DNA from: Coleophoma eucalyptorum
Taxonomy: Eukaryota > Ascomycota > Leotiomycetes > Helotiales > Dermateaceae
Reading direction: 5' to 3'
Length of the DNA: 64,000 nucleotides
Assembly: GCA_026120035.1 (NCBI GenBank)
Contig: JALRME010000012.1
Span: forward strand, 62,001-126,000
In this document: piece after piece, positions 50,835-63,300 of the stretch
Position numbering within the stretch: position 1 is the first letter of the stretch
Layout of the letters: each line of letters begins with the position of its first letter
Program-made: the position numbers and the translations under genes
The notes under the pieces: generated by a model
Told to the model about the DNA's origin: nothing
Seen by the model: only the letters and a program-made list of their open reading frames with translations
Databases searched by the model: none

Positions 50835-52193
50835 ATGGCCACTATGAGCTACCAGAATACCCAGGACGGCCAGCAAGCCAAGGCAGCTGTGCAAGCATGT
50901 CGATATAAGACGGGAAAGACGTTGGGCGCTGGCTCATATTCGGTGGTCAAGGAGTGTGTACACATTGATACGGGGCGATACTATGCCGCCAAGGTTATAA
51001 ATAAGCGGTTGATGGCTGGAAGAGAGCACATGGTACGCGAAGCTATTACAAGTTGAGGATCATGGACTAACCAAGACGACTTTCAGGTGCGAAATGAAAT
51101 CGCTGTCCTCAAACGGGTCTCCATGGGCCACCAAAATATCTTGACTCTGGTTGACTACTTTGAGACGCTAAACAACCTGTATCTTGTCACTGATCTCGCG
51201 CTCGGTGGTGAGCTTTTCGATCGTATCTGCCGCAAAGGCTCTTATTACGAATCCGATGCTGCAGACTTGATCCGCGCTACCTTGTCAGCTGTTGCCTATC
51301 TCCACGATCATGGAATTGTGCACCGAGATCTTAAGCCAGAGAATCTTCTCTTCCGGACTCCAGAAGACAATGCAGATTTACTTATCGCTGACTTTGGTCT
51401 TTCGAGGATAATGGACGAGGAGCAATTTCATGTCTTGACAACTACCTGTGGAACGCCAGGCTACATGGCTCCTGAGATCTTCAAGAAGACCGGGCACGGA
51501 AAACCAGTTGATATCTGGGCTATTGGTGTTATCACATACTTCCTCCTTTGTGGTTATACTCCTTTCGACCGAGACTCTAATTTGGAGGAGATGCAAGCCA
51601 TCCTAGTCGCAGACTACAGCTTCACGCCTATCGAATACTGGCGTGGAGTGAGCTTGAGTGCTCGCGAGTTCATAAAAAAGTGCTTGACCATTGATCCCAC
51701 GCAACGTTTGACAGCCCATGAAGCGTTATCCCACCCGTTCGTGTCAGGAATTGAGACAACTGCGAAAGGCACTAAGGGCAGCGATCTTCTTCCGGTTGTG
51801 AAGAAGAACTTTAATGCAAGAAGAACACTACATGCAGCTATCGATACCGTCCGCGCCATTAACAAGCTACGAGAAGGTCAAAGTGGCATGATGGATGGAG
51901 TTGTATCAAATGCACCAGATCAGGGTGCTCCGCCATTCCCCAAAGCAAAGAACAAGGATTCCGGGGTTGGGGGTATGGGAAGTGACCCAAACGCAATGGA
52001 CCATGACTCCAGTACTGGTTCAGGAGACAATGGATTATTTGGACACGGAGACACTGACGTGCATATGCGCGGCGTAGAGAGAAGTACTGGACAAGGACAG
52101 ACAGAAGCACAGATTGAAGCCCAGAAACGAAAGATTGCTGAGACAACGAAGGGATTATGGAGTGCAGGTGCAGCAAAGATCACAGGACGATAG
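50835..52193 (+). CDS. CMK1: Ca2+/calmodulin-dependent protein kinase, CaMKI type
   Basis: Two exons, 50835..51032 and 51087..52193, give 434 aa. I chose the ATG at 50835; an ATG at 50844 (MSYQNTQDG) is an equal alternative three codons later. Kinase motifs: glycine loop GAGSYSVV (31-38), Lys53, HRDLKPEN (145-152), DFGLSR (168-173), the activation loop TTTCGTPGYMAPE with Thr185 at the CaMKK site, and the subdomain VIII-IX sequence. After the kinase domain a basic amphipathic stretch (about residue 310, NARRTLHAAIDTVRAINKLRE) fits an autoinhibitory and calmodulin-binding segment. A low-complexity Gly/Asp tail follows. Fungal CaMKs act in calcium signalling, growth and stress. Confidence 0.93.
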
Positions 52194-52937
52194 TATCTGC
52201 ATTCCCTTTTCTAGAGATCTAAGTGATTTAGGGCCATCCTACCTTAATGCCCTTGGGCAAAGAAATGGCGTTGGGTAGCGCGCAACTCGTTTTGTTTTCC
52301 TTCTTCCTTTTCAGATCGGAAACTATTTTGCTGGAATGCTTCTTGTACGTTGCCTTGATTTTTATTGGGGATAAGATGGTTGCAAATGGACTAGGATTCC
52401 AAAGTGCGGCTGCTTCTATTACCTTTTGAATGAATTGAACTAGCTGGCTGGTTATTTTGCCATTTTGCTCTGCAATTTGTTTTCCCCTACAAGCACAGGC
52501 AGGTGTTGTTCCAGATGAGAGATGAAATATGATATATTCGTTTGAATAGTGCATAGGCAAACACTTTTGGCATGAAATCAAAGGGCCTTTCCAATTGGCC
52601 TCTGGGTCGATTCTGATGTCCTACATGGTGCTGTGTTGGGAGGGGCTCGTAATGACTGAATGTCAGTAGAATATTGCGGGAAGGACAGTTGGAAATGGAC
52701 ATTTATACACGTATGGATTTGAGACCTATAACCTGCAGGGGAACATGGTTTGGTCTTTGCTTTCATATCCGGCTACCCGGTTGCAAAAAAGGATATTTGG
52801 AAAGCCACGGAGCGAATCTTGGTAACGGATATCTGAGTCTATTGCATGAAGCTGCATGAGCAAGCTGCCTTCTCCAGCTTGTTCAAGCTTCGATTTCTAT
52901 CGTAAAGATTGCTATGACTTGGCGAGTATCATGGCGG
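52194..52937. other. Convergent 3' spacer CMK1 / TRM10
   Basis: No supportable gene. The plus-strand frames here are short. Confidence 0.5.
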
Positions 52938-54260
52938 TCATTCCTCCTCAGTTCCATAGCCATCTGATCCACAATCTCCCGCATCCATACTCTCCTCTTT
53001 AGACTCACTTTCCTCCTTCTGTTTTCCAGTCTCTCCAGCCTCTGCTGCGATCTCACCCTTGACCCTCAACTTAGCCTCCTTTCTCTTAGGAATGACGCTC
53101 AAGAACGCCTCTCCCCAATCGCCCTTCTCCAACCACTTCAGCATAATCTCCACCACGTGGTTGACAGTCAAGACCGTCCGGCTCTGCATTGTCATATATT
53201 CGCCAATTGGCAACTTCGCCGTAGGAATGCCGCGCTCACAGGCTCGTTTGTAGCAAAGCCCCTTGTGTCTGTTTTTGTCTACGATCCCGCCAATTATGTA
53301 GCTCGTGTATGGTGACAGACGGTCGATTGTGTTAGGGGAGTCGGCTGTGAGGTAGACTATTGATGGGCTAGTGGGAACGGACTGAGATTGAGCTTCTGTT
53401 GCGACTGTGGATGTGGATTTCTCTTCTGATGTGCTTGCTGGCTCTTGGCTTGCTTTTGCATCTGTTGGTGTACTGGCCGTCTGACTACCGACTGAGGCAA
53501 TAGCAGTAGCTGGCTCTGGAGCAATGGTAGAAGCGTTCAAACCATCCTGACTTGATTCTGTAGGCGTAAATGCCCCTACTAATTTCCCTCCAGTTGGTCC
53601 TTTCATGATATCATGCAAGTCAGTAGCCGCCTCGACAAAATCTTTGTCGGTGAACCTGACGCCTTTCCACCCAAGCTGGGTGTTGGCAAGCACCGTCTCA
53701 AAGCGAGTCTGCAGCTTGCCGCCCCAGGAACTAATGTAGACGTGAGATCTGTACGGCGAGGTTCTATTGTCTGAATAGCACCGCGTGAGCTGAGCACCAA
53801 GCGAGATAAGTTCCTTGTCCGTCATGAGATCGTTGAAATCACAGTCCAGGATCAATCCTACTGGGGTCTGCACGGGACGAAAGAAGGGCGTCTTTTCCTT
53901 TGGTGCAGCTTCAGTTGACTCCTTTTCTTCTTCTTTCTGAGCTGCTCGCGCTTCGGCTTTGCGTGCTTGTTTTGCCTTGTGCTTTTCTCGCCTTTTCAGC
54001 TTCCTGTCGTCCTTGCCTGCGTCCCATTGCTCTTGCTTCCTCAATTTCTTCAATTGATTCTTGGAAAGTGGCACATCTGCCTCTCCTTTAACTCCCTCCT
54101 CGGCCTTCACGGTAGGTTTTTCTCCAGCCAATCCATTGGAATTCGAGCCGTCCGATACACCTCCTGTTTTTTGGACTGCCTCTATGACATGTGCTGCTCC
54201 AGTATCCTCCGATTTCTCCAGTCTCCGGATCTTAGAAGGCCGCTCTTCTGTGTCAGACAT
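52938..54260 (-). CDS. TRM10: tRNA (guanine-9-N1) methyltransferase Trm10
   Basis: Single exon, 440 aa from the ATG at 54260 (MSDTEERPSKIRRLEKSE); an upstream in-frame ATG at 54335 would add 25 residues. A Lys/Arg-rich N-terminal region (KLRKQEQWDAGKDDRKLKRR, residues about 95-140) binds tRNA. The SPOUT methyltransferase core has VGLILDCDFNDLMTDKEL, SSWGGKLQTRFETVL, VYLTADSPNTID, YIIGGIVDKNRHKGLCYK and TAKLPIGEY (knot and SAM-binding blocks). Between strands (about residues 225-295) a Ser/Thr/Ala/Glu-rich insert interrupts the domain. Acidic and basic tail. Trm10 makes m1G9 in tRNAs. Divergent from MSH2, with 245 bp between start codons. Confidence 0.94.
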   Translation of the reverse strand: MSDTEERPSKIRRLEKSEDTGAAHVIEAVQKTGGVSDGSNSNGLAGEKPTVKAEEGVKGEADVPLSKNQLKKLRKQEQWDAGKDDRKLKRREKHKAKQARKAEARAAQKEEEKESTEAAPKEKTPFFRPVQTPVGLILDCDFNDLMTDKELISLGAQLTRCYSDNRTSPYRSHVYISSWGGKLQTRFETVLANTQLGWKGVRFTDKDFVEAATDLHDIMKGPTGGKLVGAFTPTESSQDGLNASTIAPEPATAIASVGSQTASTPTDAKASQEPASTSEEKSTSTVATEAQSQSVPTSPSIVYLTADSPNTIDRLSPYTSYIIGGIVDKNRHKGLCYKRACERGIPTAKLPIGEYMTMQSRTVLTVNHVVEIMLKWLEKGDWGEAFLSVIPKRKEAKLRVKGEIAAEAGETGKQKEESESKEESMDAGDCGSDGYGTEEE

Positions 54261-54505
54261 GGCGTATGAGGTAGAAAAAGTGCGAGGAAGAAATTCAAGT
54301 AACGTGACCTGTCTGTCGCTAGATTGATTTTCCAAAAAGCACTTTTGAAAAAGGCGGTCTCTGCTGGCAGAAACGCGAATGTGCTTGTCGCGTCGCGTCC
54401 ACTTAACTGGAACTTCGTGACGCAGTACAAAACTATCTGCTCTCTCCTTTCCATTAAGGCTTCTTTTTGCTTACCTGGATTGATGAAAGCGGAGAAATCT
54501 TAACA
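54261..54505. promoter_or_regulatory. Compact bidirectional spacer TRM10 / MSH2
   Basis: 245 bp between two divergent start codons. It contains gtcgcgtcgcgtc at about 54384, with two overlapping ACGCGT-like/CGCG cores, which could be MluI-cell-cycle-box-like sites suiting a replication-linked gene; this is speculative. The two genes may share transcription factors. Confidence 0.4.
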
Positions 54506-57467
54506 ATGTCTTCTCGTCCAGAACTAAAGGTAGGTTGAATTAATTATATCACCCTCGGTGCTTTACTGACCAGCTCTAGGTCGATGATGAGGTCGGTTTT
54601 ATCAAGTTCTTCAAAGGTCTACCTTCGACAAAAGACGATGACTGTTTCCGAATCTTCGATCGTGGTGATTACTACACTGCACACGGTGAAGATGCTACCT
54701 TCATTGCACGCACCGTCTACAAGACAACTTCCGTCCTACGACAACTGGGTCGAAACGATAGTACCGGGCTTCCCTCCGTCACGATGAGCATCACTGTCTA
54801 CCGAAACTTTCTACGAGAGGCTCTGTTTAAGCTTGGTAAGAGGATTGAAGTTTGGGAGAGCCAAGGTGGTCGATCGAACTGGAAAGTCGTGAAGCAGGCA
54901 TCCCCTGGAAATTTGCAAGACGTCGAGGAGGAACTTGGTGGCCAATTTGACGCAGCACCTACGATCCTTGCTGTAAAGGTCTCTGCAAAGGCATCAGAGG
55001 CAAGGAATGTTGGAGTCTGCTTTGCAGATGCAAGTGTTCGCGAATTGGGTGTCAGCGAGTTTCTCGACAATGACCTGTACTCGAATTTCGAATCACTTCT
55101 TATCCAACTTGGAGTGAAGGAATGTCTAATTCAAACTGATAAGTCTGACAAAGACCCAGAAATGGGAAAGCTGAGGGCTATCATAGACAGTTGCGGTATT
55201 GCCATTTCAGAACGTGCCGCGTCAGACTTTGGAACAAAGGATATCGATCAAGATCTTGCTAGGATACTTAAGGATGAGAAGGCTGCTGGCATGTTACCCC
55301 AAACAGATCTCAAACTAGCAATGGGCTCAGCCGCAGCCCTAATCAAATACCTTGGAGTTCTCCACGACGCATCAAATTTTGGCCAATACCAGCTCTATCA
55401 ACATGATCTCTCACAATACATGAAGCTTGATGCATCCGCACTAAAGGCTTTGAACTTGATGCCTGGTCCCAGAGACGGTGCTAAGACGATGAGTCTGTTC
55501 GGACTGCTCAACCACTGCAAAACGCCAATGGGCAATAGATTACTCGCACAATGGCTAAAGCAACCACTCATGAGCATGGAGGAGATTGTGAAGAGGCAGC
55601 AGCTTGTGGAAGCATTTGTAGAAGATACTGAGCTCCGACAGACCATGCAGGAAGAACAATTGCGATCGATTCCTGATCTGTATCGGCTTTCTAAGAAGTT
55701 TCAGCGCAAGAAGGCCAATTTGGAAGATGTGGTTAATGTCTTTCAAGTTGTGATCAGACTTCCCGGCTTTATTGGTACCCTGGAAGGTGTTATGGACGAA
55801 CAATACCAGACTCCTCTCGAGGCAGAGTATACCAGCAAATTACGAGAGCATAGTGATAGTCTTGCCAAATTTGCAGAAATGGTAGAAACCACTGTCGACC
55901 TCGATGCTATGGACAGACACGAGTATCTCATTAAGCCTGAATTTGATGATAGCTTGAAAATTATCAAGAAGAAATTGGAAAAGCTTGATTACGAGATGGA
56001 TAAGCAACTCCGGGAAGCAGCCAAGGATCTTGATGCTGAAGTCGGCAAAAAGATATTCTTAGAAAATCACACCAAACACGGTTGGGTTATGAGACTCACC
56101 AGGACAGAAGCAGTCCGAATACGCAACAAGTCAGCATATCAAGAGGTTTCTACACAAAAGAATGGGGTTTACTTCACGACACAAAAGCTACAGAGCTTCC
56201 GAAGAGAGGCGGATCAGCTATCACAAAACTACAATCGAACCCAGAGTAGTCTTGTGAACGAGGTTGTTGGCGTGGCTGCTTCATACTGCCCCGTCCTTGA
56301 GAAGCTTGCGGGTCTTCTCGCCCATATGGATGTCATTGTGAGCTTTGCCCACTGCTCCGTTCACGCCCCAACATCATATGTTCGACCAAAGATTCATCCC
56401 CGTGGTCAAGGAGACACAGTCCTGAAAGAGGCAAGACATCCATGTCTGGAAATGCAGGACGATATCCAGTTCATCACGAATGATGTAACGCTGAAGCGTG
56501 GTGGTTAGTACTTTTTCTTCAACTCATGGTTTGCATCTGCGTCAGCAAGGTCTGAGAGAAGCAGAAGCATCCCCACATCCCCTAACAACTCAACAAAATG
56601 GAGTAGCCAAAACCACTCTTTTAGAAGGGGTTTATCACTAACACCCTTCATTACACAGACTCGGAATTCCTCCTAGTGACAGGTCCGAATATGGGAGGAA
56701 AGAGTACATACATACGGCAAATCGGAGTGATTGCCCTCATGGCACAGATCGGATGCTTTGTGCCCTGCTCGGAAGCAGAGCTGACAATCTTTGATTGCAT
56801 CTTAGCAAGAGTTGGAGCCAGTGACTCGCAGCTCAAAGGAGTCTCTACTTTCATGGCTGAAATGCTAGAAACAGCCAACATCCTTAAATCTGCCACCTCG
56901 GAATCCCTCATCATTATTGACGAGCTAGGACGAGGTACAAGTACATATGATGGGTTTGGACTCGCTTGGGCAATCTCAGAACACATCATCAAGGAGATTG
57001 GCTGCTTCTCCATGTTTGCAACACATTTCCACGAGCTCACGGCCCTGGTCGAGCAATACCCACAAGTTCAAAACCTGCACGTCGTCGCGCATATTGACGA
57101 CAATGGCAAAGCCAAGCGAGAAGTTACTCTTCTGTACAAGGTCGAAGAAGGTGTCTGCGATCAAAGTTTCGGCATCCACGTGGCTGAACTTGTCCGCTTT
57201 CCTGAGAAGGTCGTCAATATGGCAAAGCGCAAGGCAGACGAGTTGGAGGACTTCACATCCAAGCACGAAAGCAGCCAGATCAAGTACGAGAAGACTGATG
57301 TAGAGGAAGGCAGTGCGTTACTGAAGGAGATGCTGCTTAAGTGGAAGACGGAATGCGAGGGCAAGCAACTGAGTGAGAAAGAGATGGTTGGGAAGATGAG
57401 GGAGTTGGTCATGGCTGATGAGAAATTACTGGACAATCCGTTCTTTCAGAGTATCAAAGCGCTCTGA
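54506..57467 (+). CDS. MSH2: DNA mismatch repair protein Msh2
   Basis: Three exons, 54506..54529 (8 codons, MSSRPELK), 54580..56503 and 56659..57467, give 918 aa. Domain order: mismatch-binding domain I ([11 protein letters not shown]), connector, lever and clamp helices, then the ATPase with Walker [10 protein letters not shown] (658-666), signature [14 protein letters not shown], Walker [12 protein letters not shown], and the C-terminal helix-turn-helix. Msh2 pairs with Msh3 or Msh6 to recognise mispairs. The second donor could be gttagt (56504; gives KRGDSEF) or gtggtt (56501; KRDSEF); I prefer the first as nearer consensus. The 155-bp intron is long for this window. The 8-codon first exon would be lost if the next ATG were used. 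Confidence 0.97.
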
Positions 57468-59015
57468 GCAATCTACAAGAACGGATCCTTTATTGCTTGG
57501 CTGTAAATGATGATGGTATGAATGGAATTGTAATCATAAGATAGCTTTGGCATTTGGAGTGGGAGTACATGGATATTCGGCTGGTACAGCTTTTGATTTG
57601 GAGTTGGTAAAATATATATTAAAGAGAATAGAGTTGATTATTTCAATTAATGATGCATGGGATCAATAGTGGTAACTGGCTATGTAGAAGTAACAGCGAC
57701 AACTGCCTGGAAGGCCTACTTACATATAGGTGCCAGTCGCGTGGTTGGTTACACGACCCCTCGATTCAGTAGTTGAAATGCCGTTCGTCATTTTACAATT
57801 TGATTGATATTTGACAAACCAGCTTTTAAACTACACTGACTGACGGCGCGGAGGTTGATGATATTTGAGTTGAGATGCAATTGATTAAGGGGCCAAGATG
57901 AAAGCAAGCCGAGGAATAACTGTAACTACAACTTCGCTCTCTCGCTCTTGCTCTCCCTCTCCCGCTCCCGCTCTCTCCCCACTCTCTCTTCCTCTGCCAC
58001 CCTGTCCAACTCAAGCCAAACCATCTCCACCATAACACAGTCCAGTCAGCCCTAAGGGCCCCTTTTCTTCCCCTCTCACCAGCACCCTCCCTCTTTCATC
58101 CCTGTACCTAACGAACGCCCGAATCCAACCGAGATAACACGAGCTCCGAGACAAGAAGGTCTGAGGCTTAAAGGGAAACATCCCTTCTATATTTAGTAAT
58201 CTGGGAGGGAGATAGTAAACGCGTTCCTGTCCCTTAGTGATCCATCTATTTTCCCCTCTATCTTACCCACATAGCATGTTCAAAATCCCCTTGCCCTATA
58301 TCAAACCCAGGCTAGATAAACAAGCCTCGGGGTGATAAGAGGCCTGGGGATAGGACAAAAATTTGCAAGGAAAGTATCTAAAGAAAAGATCAAGGAAAAG
58401 TGAGTTGAAATCGAAATAGTATACGTAGTAGGGTAAGGTAAGTATAGGTAGTTAGGTTAACTGAGCTTGAAAATCAGGAAGGATATAAAAATAGCCAAGT
58501 AGCAGAAACGGCAGTTTTGGCATCAAGAATAAGCCAAAATGAAGGATCAATCAAATTAATCAGTCATTCAAATAAAAAACTACCCTCCGGAACCAGCCGA
58601 AAAAAAGGACAAAAAGGAAAAAGACAGAAGCGCCCAAAGACCCTATAAAGTGTAGAAGGCAGAAGATTAAAACATAGGCATCGTCGTTTTTCGACCTGAA
58701 GACGCAGATAACAACAATAACAACCAAGACAATGGAAAAAGGAAAATGAGGTATAAAGCCCGCCCATCAAGTGCAAAAGCAAAGGGATTTTGCGCCGAAT
58801 TTCCCACCCCGACCCCATTTGGTTATCTTCCACTTGAAAATGAAAACTCCGTTGTCCTGACCCAGGCTTCCAATCCTCCAAAGGTATACCAATCCTCCCT
58901 CCCCTTTCCTTCGTTGCTTTATTCTTTTAACTCATACAGCCAGCTAGCCACGTCATCATCCGTTGATCGTTATCGAAAATACAATTGAGCCTCGCTGCTA
59001 AGGATAATCGCAGGT
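57468..59015. other. Convergent 3' spacer MSH2 / Ras-GAP
   Basis: About 1.5 kb with a CT-rich run (57935-57995, ctctcgctcttgctctccctctcc) and no gene that I can support. Unusually long for a tail-to-tail gap here. Confidence 0.5.
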
Positions 59016-61565
59016 TTACCACCCCTTCTTTCTCGCAAAGCGCTTGTTTAGCAATGTCAGAACCTTCGGCACATTAAATTGCACGTATTCCAAATCAAGG
59101 TCTTCTTGGCCATCTTTCTGCATTTCTAGCAGGTCATCAAGCTTGAGATCAAGCTCGAGAAGCCCGCGATTTCGGCCTGTAGTAGTGTTAGTTGGGAAGT
59201 ATTATTCCGGGGTATTAAGAAACGTACCCTTGTAGTGAAGAGAGATGACGAATGTTCCTGGTAGAGGACTGGTAAAGTTGAAATAGATATTCGCTCTTCT
59301 GTTATCCGGAACGTTGCTCTTTTGAATGACACCCTCCTTCTCAAGTGCGGCGTGTGTAAACTTGTATGGTCCGAGAACTTGATGTTTTTGCTGCTTCCTT
59401 CTCGTGCCTTCGCTTTGACTTCGAACATTATGAAGGTAGCTCTTGTACGTTTCCAGTTGTCCTACAAGATACGTGTTGTGATCCCTGATCGTCTTAAACA
59501 CCTCTTCCAGTTTCTTGGTCTCAACCACCACACCATCCTTGAGTGAGCCAAGGTGCTGGAGCTCCTGCTCAACCTCGTCTCGCAGCAGACTAAATTGGTC
59601 AGACTTATCAATGACTCCTAGCTCTTGCAGTTGACTGAGTAGTTCCATAGCCCTGATTCCTTTCCGGACCATCACAGCATCATTTCGGGAGGTGGCTGCT
59701 GCATCAGCAACACGCTCTAGTCGTAGTGGCCTGCGAGTTACTGCACCATTATTTGGCATTGATCGCATGATCTGAACAAATGTTGTCTTTGCCTCCATGA
59801 AATAAACCTCTTCCTGAGTAATGTCCAAAGCGGCGGTGAGATCGTCGATCGCCGTCTCCCATTTGCTGAAGAGAGGCAGGGTAATCGCTCTGTTCTCTTT
59901 TCGCGGGAGTTGAGCAGGAGCAGATCCAAGGTCATTCAAAATGACAGCTAGATGCGAGTTCTCGCCTTTGTTCAAATCGGCGCTGTGCTTCTCCAACAGA
60001 GCATGGGTTGCGTAGACTTCATTCAGTGTGATTGAGAGTTCCAAATCCTTCTTTGACAAAGCCACATAGTTATCCATCTCCAAACTCTCGTAGAAATCTT
60101 GAACTTCACAAAGATCTAGCATGAATCTATTCACGCGCTCCTTGTTGGCCTGGATAAAAGGTTGGAGTTTGGCCATATAGGGCTCCTTTGCATACGATGG
60201 CTTGTTGGCAAGATTCTGTAACATTTTGGCAATCAGTGTCAACGTTCTTCGAGGTCGGTCAGCAGGTGTTCCATCAATCAACATGTATGATTTTGGTGTG
60301 ACAATGGCGGGGTTGATGAAGCGTAGGAAGAAAAACCCTCCTATGAGTGTGCAAATAACCTGGTCGTTTGCATCTGGGTACTTTCTCTTTGTCAAACTCC
60401 GAATTTGCTTGCAGATCCATCTGATTCCGTATGGGGTCTCTTCTAGACCATCAATAATGGTGGTTAAGAATCCATTGGCAATTTCCATGAGCATGGTTAG
60501 TCTTGGCTCAATAATAGCTTGTACCTGTGCATTATCTGCAGCTTGTTCTGCAGTCACTCCTCGTGGCAGATTTGCAGGCAGGCTCCCGGTATCTTCCTCA
60601 ATTTGCTCAATCATTCTTTCGTAGACTTTCAAGGGGTTGATCTCCAGGTCAAGATCTTTCAGTTCAATCAACCCATTGATTCTGTCTGCTAAAACGGTCT
60701 TCAGATAACTCTGCCCTGGTCCTCTTCGGGTATATGTGGTCATCATTCGAGATACGGGGGTGTTCGCGCGCAATAAGGATGAGTACTCGGGAGTATTATC
60801 AAATTGATAGGTTAGAACAGACTGGAAAAAAAGTCAGTATCTGTTCCCGTCAATCCCAAATTCCGACTTGCCTGGAACATAGTCAAGAGTAAATGCTCTT
60901 CACGACTCTCATACTGGTTTCCATAAATTGTAAACATAACAGTTTGAAGTAACGAGTCAATCTCTGCCATGGTGACGAGCCGGCAAAGATGAGCAATATG
61001 TCTAGGCTCAGATTGAAGCAAGAAAAGAAGGTTGCCATATTTTTGTGTTTTCTCGTCGTTAGGAAAGAAACCTTCTTGCAAATCAGAAGCATCTTCAAGA
61101 TGACTAGCAACTTCGTTTTGCTACGAAGGATAAGCCTGTTATTCATTTATAGGTAGGGGAGTTTGGTGTGTACCTCTTCTAATGCCATTCGATTCTGGAT
61201 AAGCAAGGCTATTCGGGAATCGAGATATCTAACATCCTTCTCCAAGACGAAATTCTTCTTTGATTGTGATGAGATCTTTGATTTAAGGTCGCGAAGGATC
61301 TTTTGAGCTTTAATTGTGTCAGCTGCTATCTCGAACGCTTGTCTCGACTTCCATATCTCTTACCCTTTGCAAGATCATCCTCAATTTCCAGATCTTTCTC
61401 GTTTGCCGACATGGACAGATATAATGTGGTCATAGAGTACCTCTTTGACTGCCTAACAGATCTCCCTCCATCGTGGGACGACATTGTGTTCTGACGAGAA
61501 ACGGGTTGAAAAGATGAGGATGAAGCCGTTGAAGCGCGGGAAGGAGTGGCTAGCATTGTTGCCAT
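59016..61565 (-). CDS. Ras GTPase-activating protein (fission-yeast gap1/sar1 type)
   Basis: Exons complement(61364..61565, 61174..61322, 60872..61120, 59228..60821, 59016..59176) give 784 aa from the first in-frame ATG (61565, [12 protein letters not shown]). The intron between exons 3 and 4 has a GC donor (gcaagt at 60871) and the join [13 protein letters not shown] is the family sequence. The RasGAP domain runs from about residue 200: [21 protein letters not shown] (arginine-finger region), [14 protein letters not shown]. RasGAP-C follows in the last 150 residues ([19 protein letters not shown]). It switches off Ras in the pheromone/morphology pathway. The N-terminus is incomplete in this model: homologs have more sequence, and open frames upstream (to about 62040) suggest further 5' exons that I could not join. 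Confidence 0.9.
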
Positions 61566-62290
61566 TATAGAAGTTGCGACCGTACGCAACGGTTATAAGA
61601 GTTGTGGTCGACTTCCAAGAGCGAACGTTGCTCAGTGCCGACAGAACTTGCGTTGTGTTAGGGTGTCTCGGAGGGAACAAAGAAGAGCCAAGATAGATCT
61701 GCGGAACGGCAATCCGGTGCTATGGTCAATGAGTAGAGATTCGCGATTATAGGTTTGGTAAGTCTTCCTGCCAGAAGCCGTGTCGAGGTAAGTTGTTCGA
61801 GAAAGATTCAGATCGCGGTATCTGTAATTAAGGGTATCGTCGTAGGATTGCAATTAGTAGACAGGGCTTCGTATTGCAAGATGCCTTCTCTTCGTACGGG
61901 GCAGTGGTAGCAATGTCGACCAGCGATCCACGAGGCACACTGATTAGAGAAGGTCCCAGGACGGGCAGCTGGGTATTATCACACGCGGGATCTCCTCGAC
62001 GGAAAGCGTCGCAACGTCAAGAGCCGTCGTGAGAATTCAGCAATGTCGCAAAGATGTTCGAGAGGTTCGATACGGGAAGGTGAAGGGTGCAGCCGAGGGT
62101 GTCGTGGGATCTGATCAATCACCTCAGGAAGGATGGGGGGGGTGGGTGTTGGTTGGTAGGCGAAAGGAAGGGGTCGAAGAGTTGTGCGAGGGGAGGTGCG
62201 AGGTGAGATCTCGAGAGCGGTCCTGTCGATGACAGTGTTCGGAGAGATGAGATGGGATTGAGGAAAAACAAGAAGAAAGGTGAAATGGCG

Positions 62291-62339
62291 GATCGGATTG
62301 GACTGGATTGAATTGGATTGGATTGGACTGGACTGGATT
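62291..62339. repeat. GGATT/GGACT short tandem repeat
   Basis: Imperfect 5-bp units (ggattggactggattgaatt...) in tandem. Confidence 0.8.
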
Positions 62340-63279
62340 TGAGGAGGGGAGGTCTCGCTAGAGTTTCAGAACTGGTCGAAGAATATTGATAGGCATGCAT
62401 TTGCTTGTGTTGGTTGATAGGCGGCCACAACAAGAAGACAGGATCGTCGATGAGATGGCTGGCGATGAATCTGCACACATCCAGGATAAGGGCTCTGAAC
62501 GGAGGTGAAGAAAAGGGAGATTGATAATATTATTGCTACTGTAAGACGACATGGCACCACTTCACTCTTCTCTACCTGCCTAGAGCTAGCTGCCGAAGCC
62601 ATCTAACTTGCTATACTGGAACTGTACCTGACCCTACACGATAATAATACCAGTCCCATATACACCACGCGCAGACACCTAGGGTCAATGCTGAACCTGC
62701 ATTTACTGCTTTGGCTTGGCTATTGCTTTGCCACACCGATACTGAGGAACACGAAGCAACGGGAATTAAGGGTGGACACACACCGTGCACGTGGATTTCC
62801 CATCCGTAGCACGCAATGACGGCGAAACACGATGAGCATTCAAAATCTCGACTCCAGCACCGCGCATTGCAGGTAGGGTTGCCAGCGGTAGTGGCAGCAG
62901 CAGCAGCATAATTTTGGTAGTCTCGTTCTCTTGCACATGGACGGCAAGTATTTGAGGTGCAGAAGTGGATGCAACGGAACTGCACGCTGCCTAAAGTAGA
63001 TTGACAGGGAGGGCTCAGTGTCAGGAAACGGAACCCAAAGGGTCCTGTTCGATAAATTACGGCGCCTGCCTCCCCCATAAAACTCATCAATCCGAGATGC
63101 CCATAATGGGTTGAGCAAGAAAAGCCAAACGCCCCACCTGCAAAACCCGCAGCGAGGCATAGTCGATCCCAAACAAACGACCTGAAACAGAGAAAAAGGA
63201 AGGAGAGTTGGGGGTCGCACGCGAGACGAAGGCGAAGGGTATCATCGAGCATCAGATGACTTCATAGTTGACAGATTGA

Positions 63280-63300
63280 CAGGAGGGAGGGAGGGAGGGA
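63280..63300. repeat. GGGA tandem repeat
   Basis: (ggga)n run, about five units. Confidence 0.8.

Noticed and set aside
62611..63252. 213-codon minus-strand open frame
   Set aside because: No domain, Cys-rich and simple-sequence runs, no splice partner, overlaps several other frames; most likely chance.
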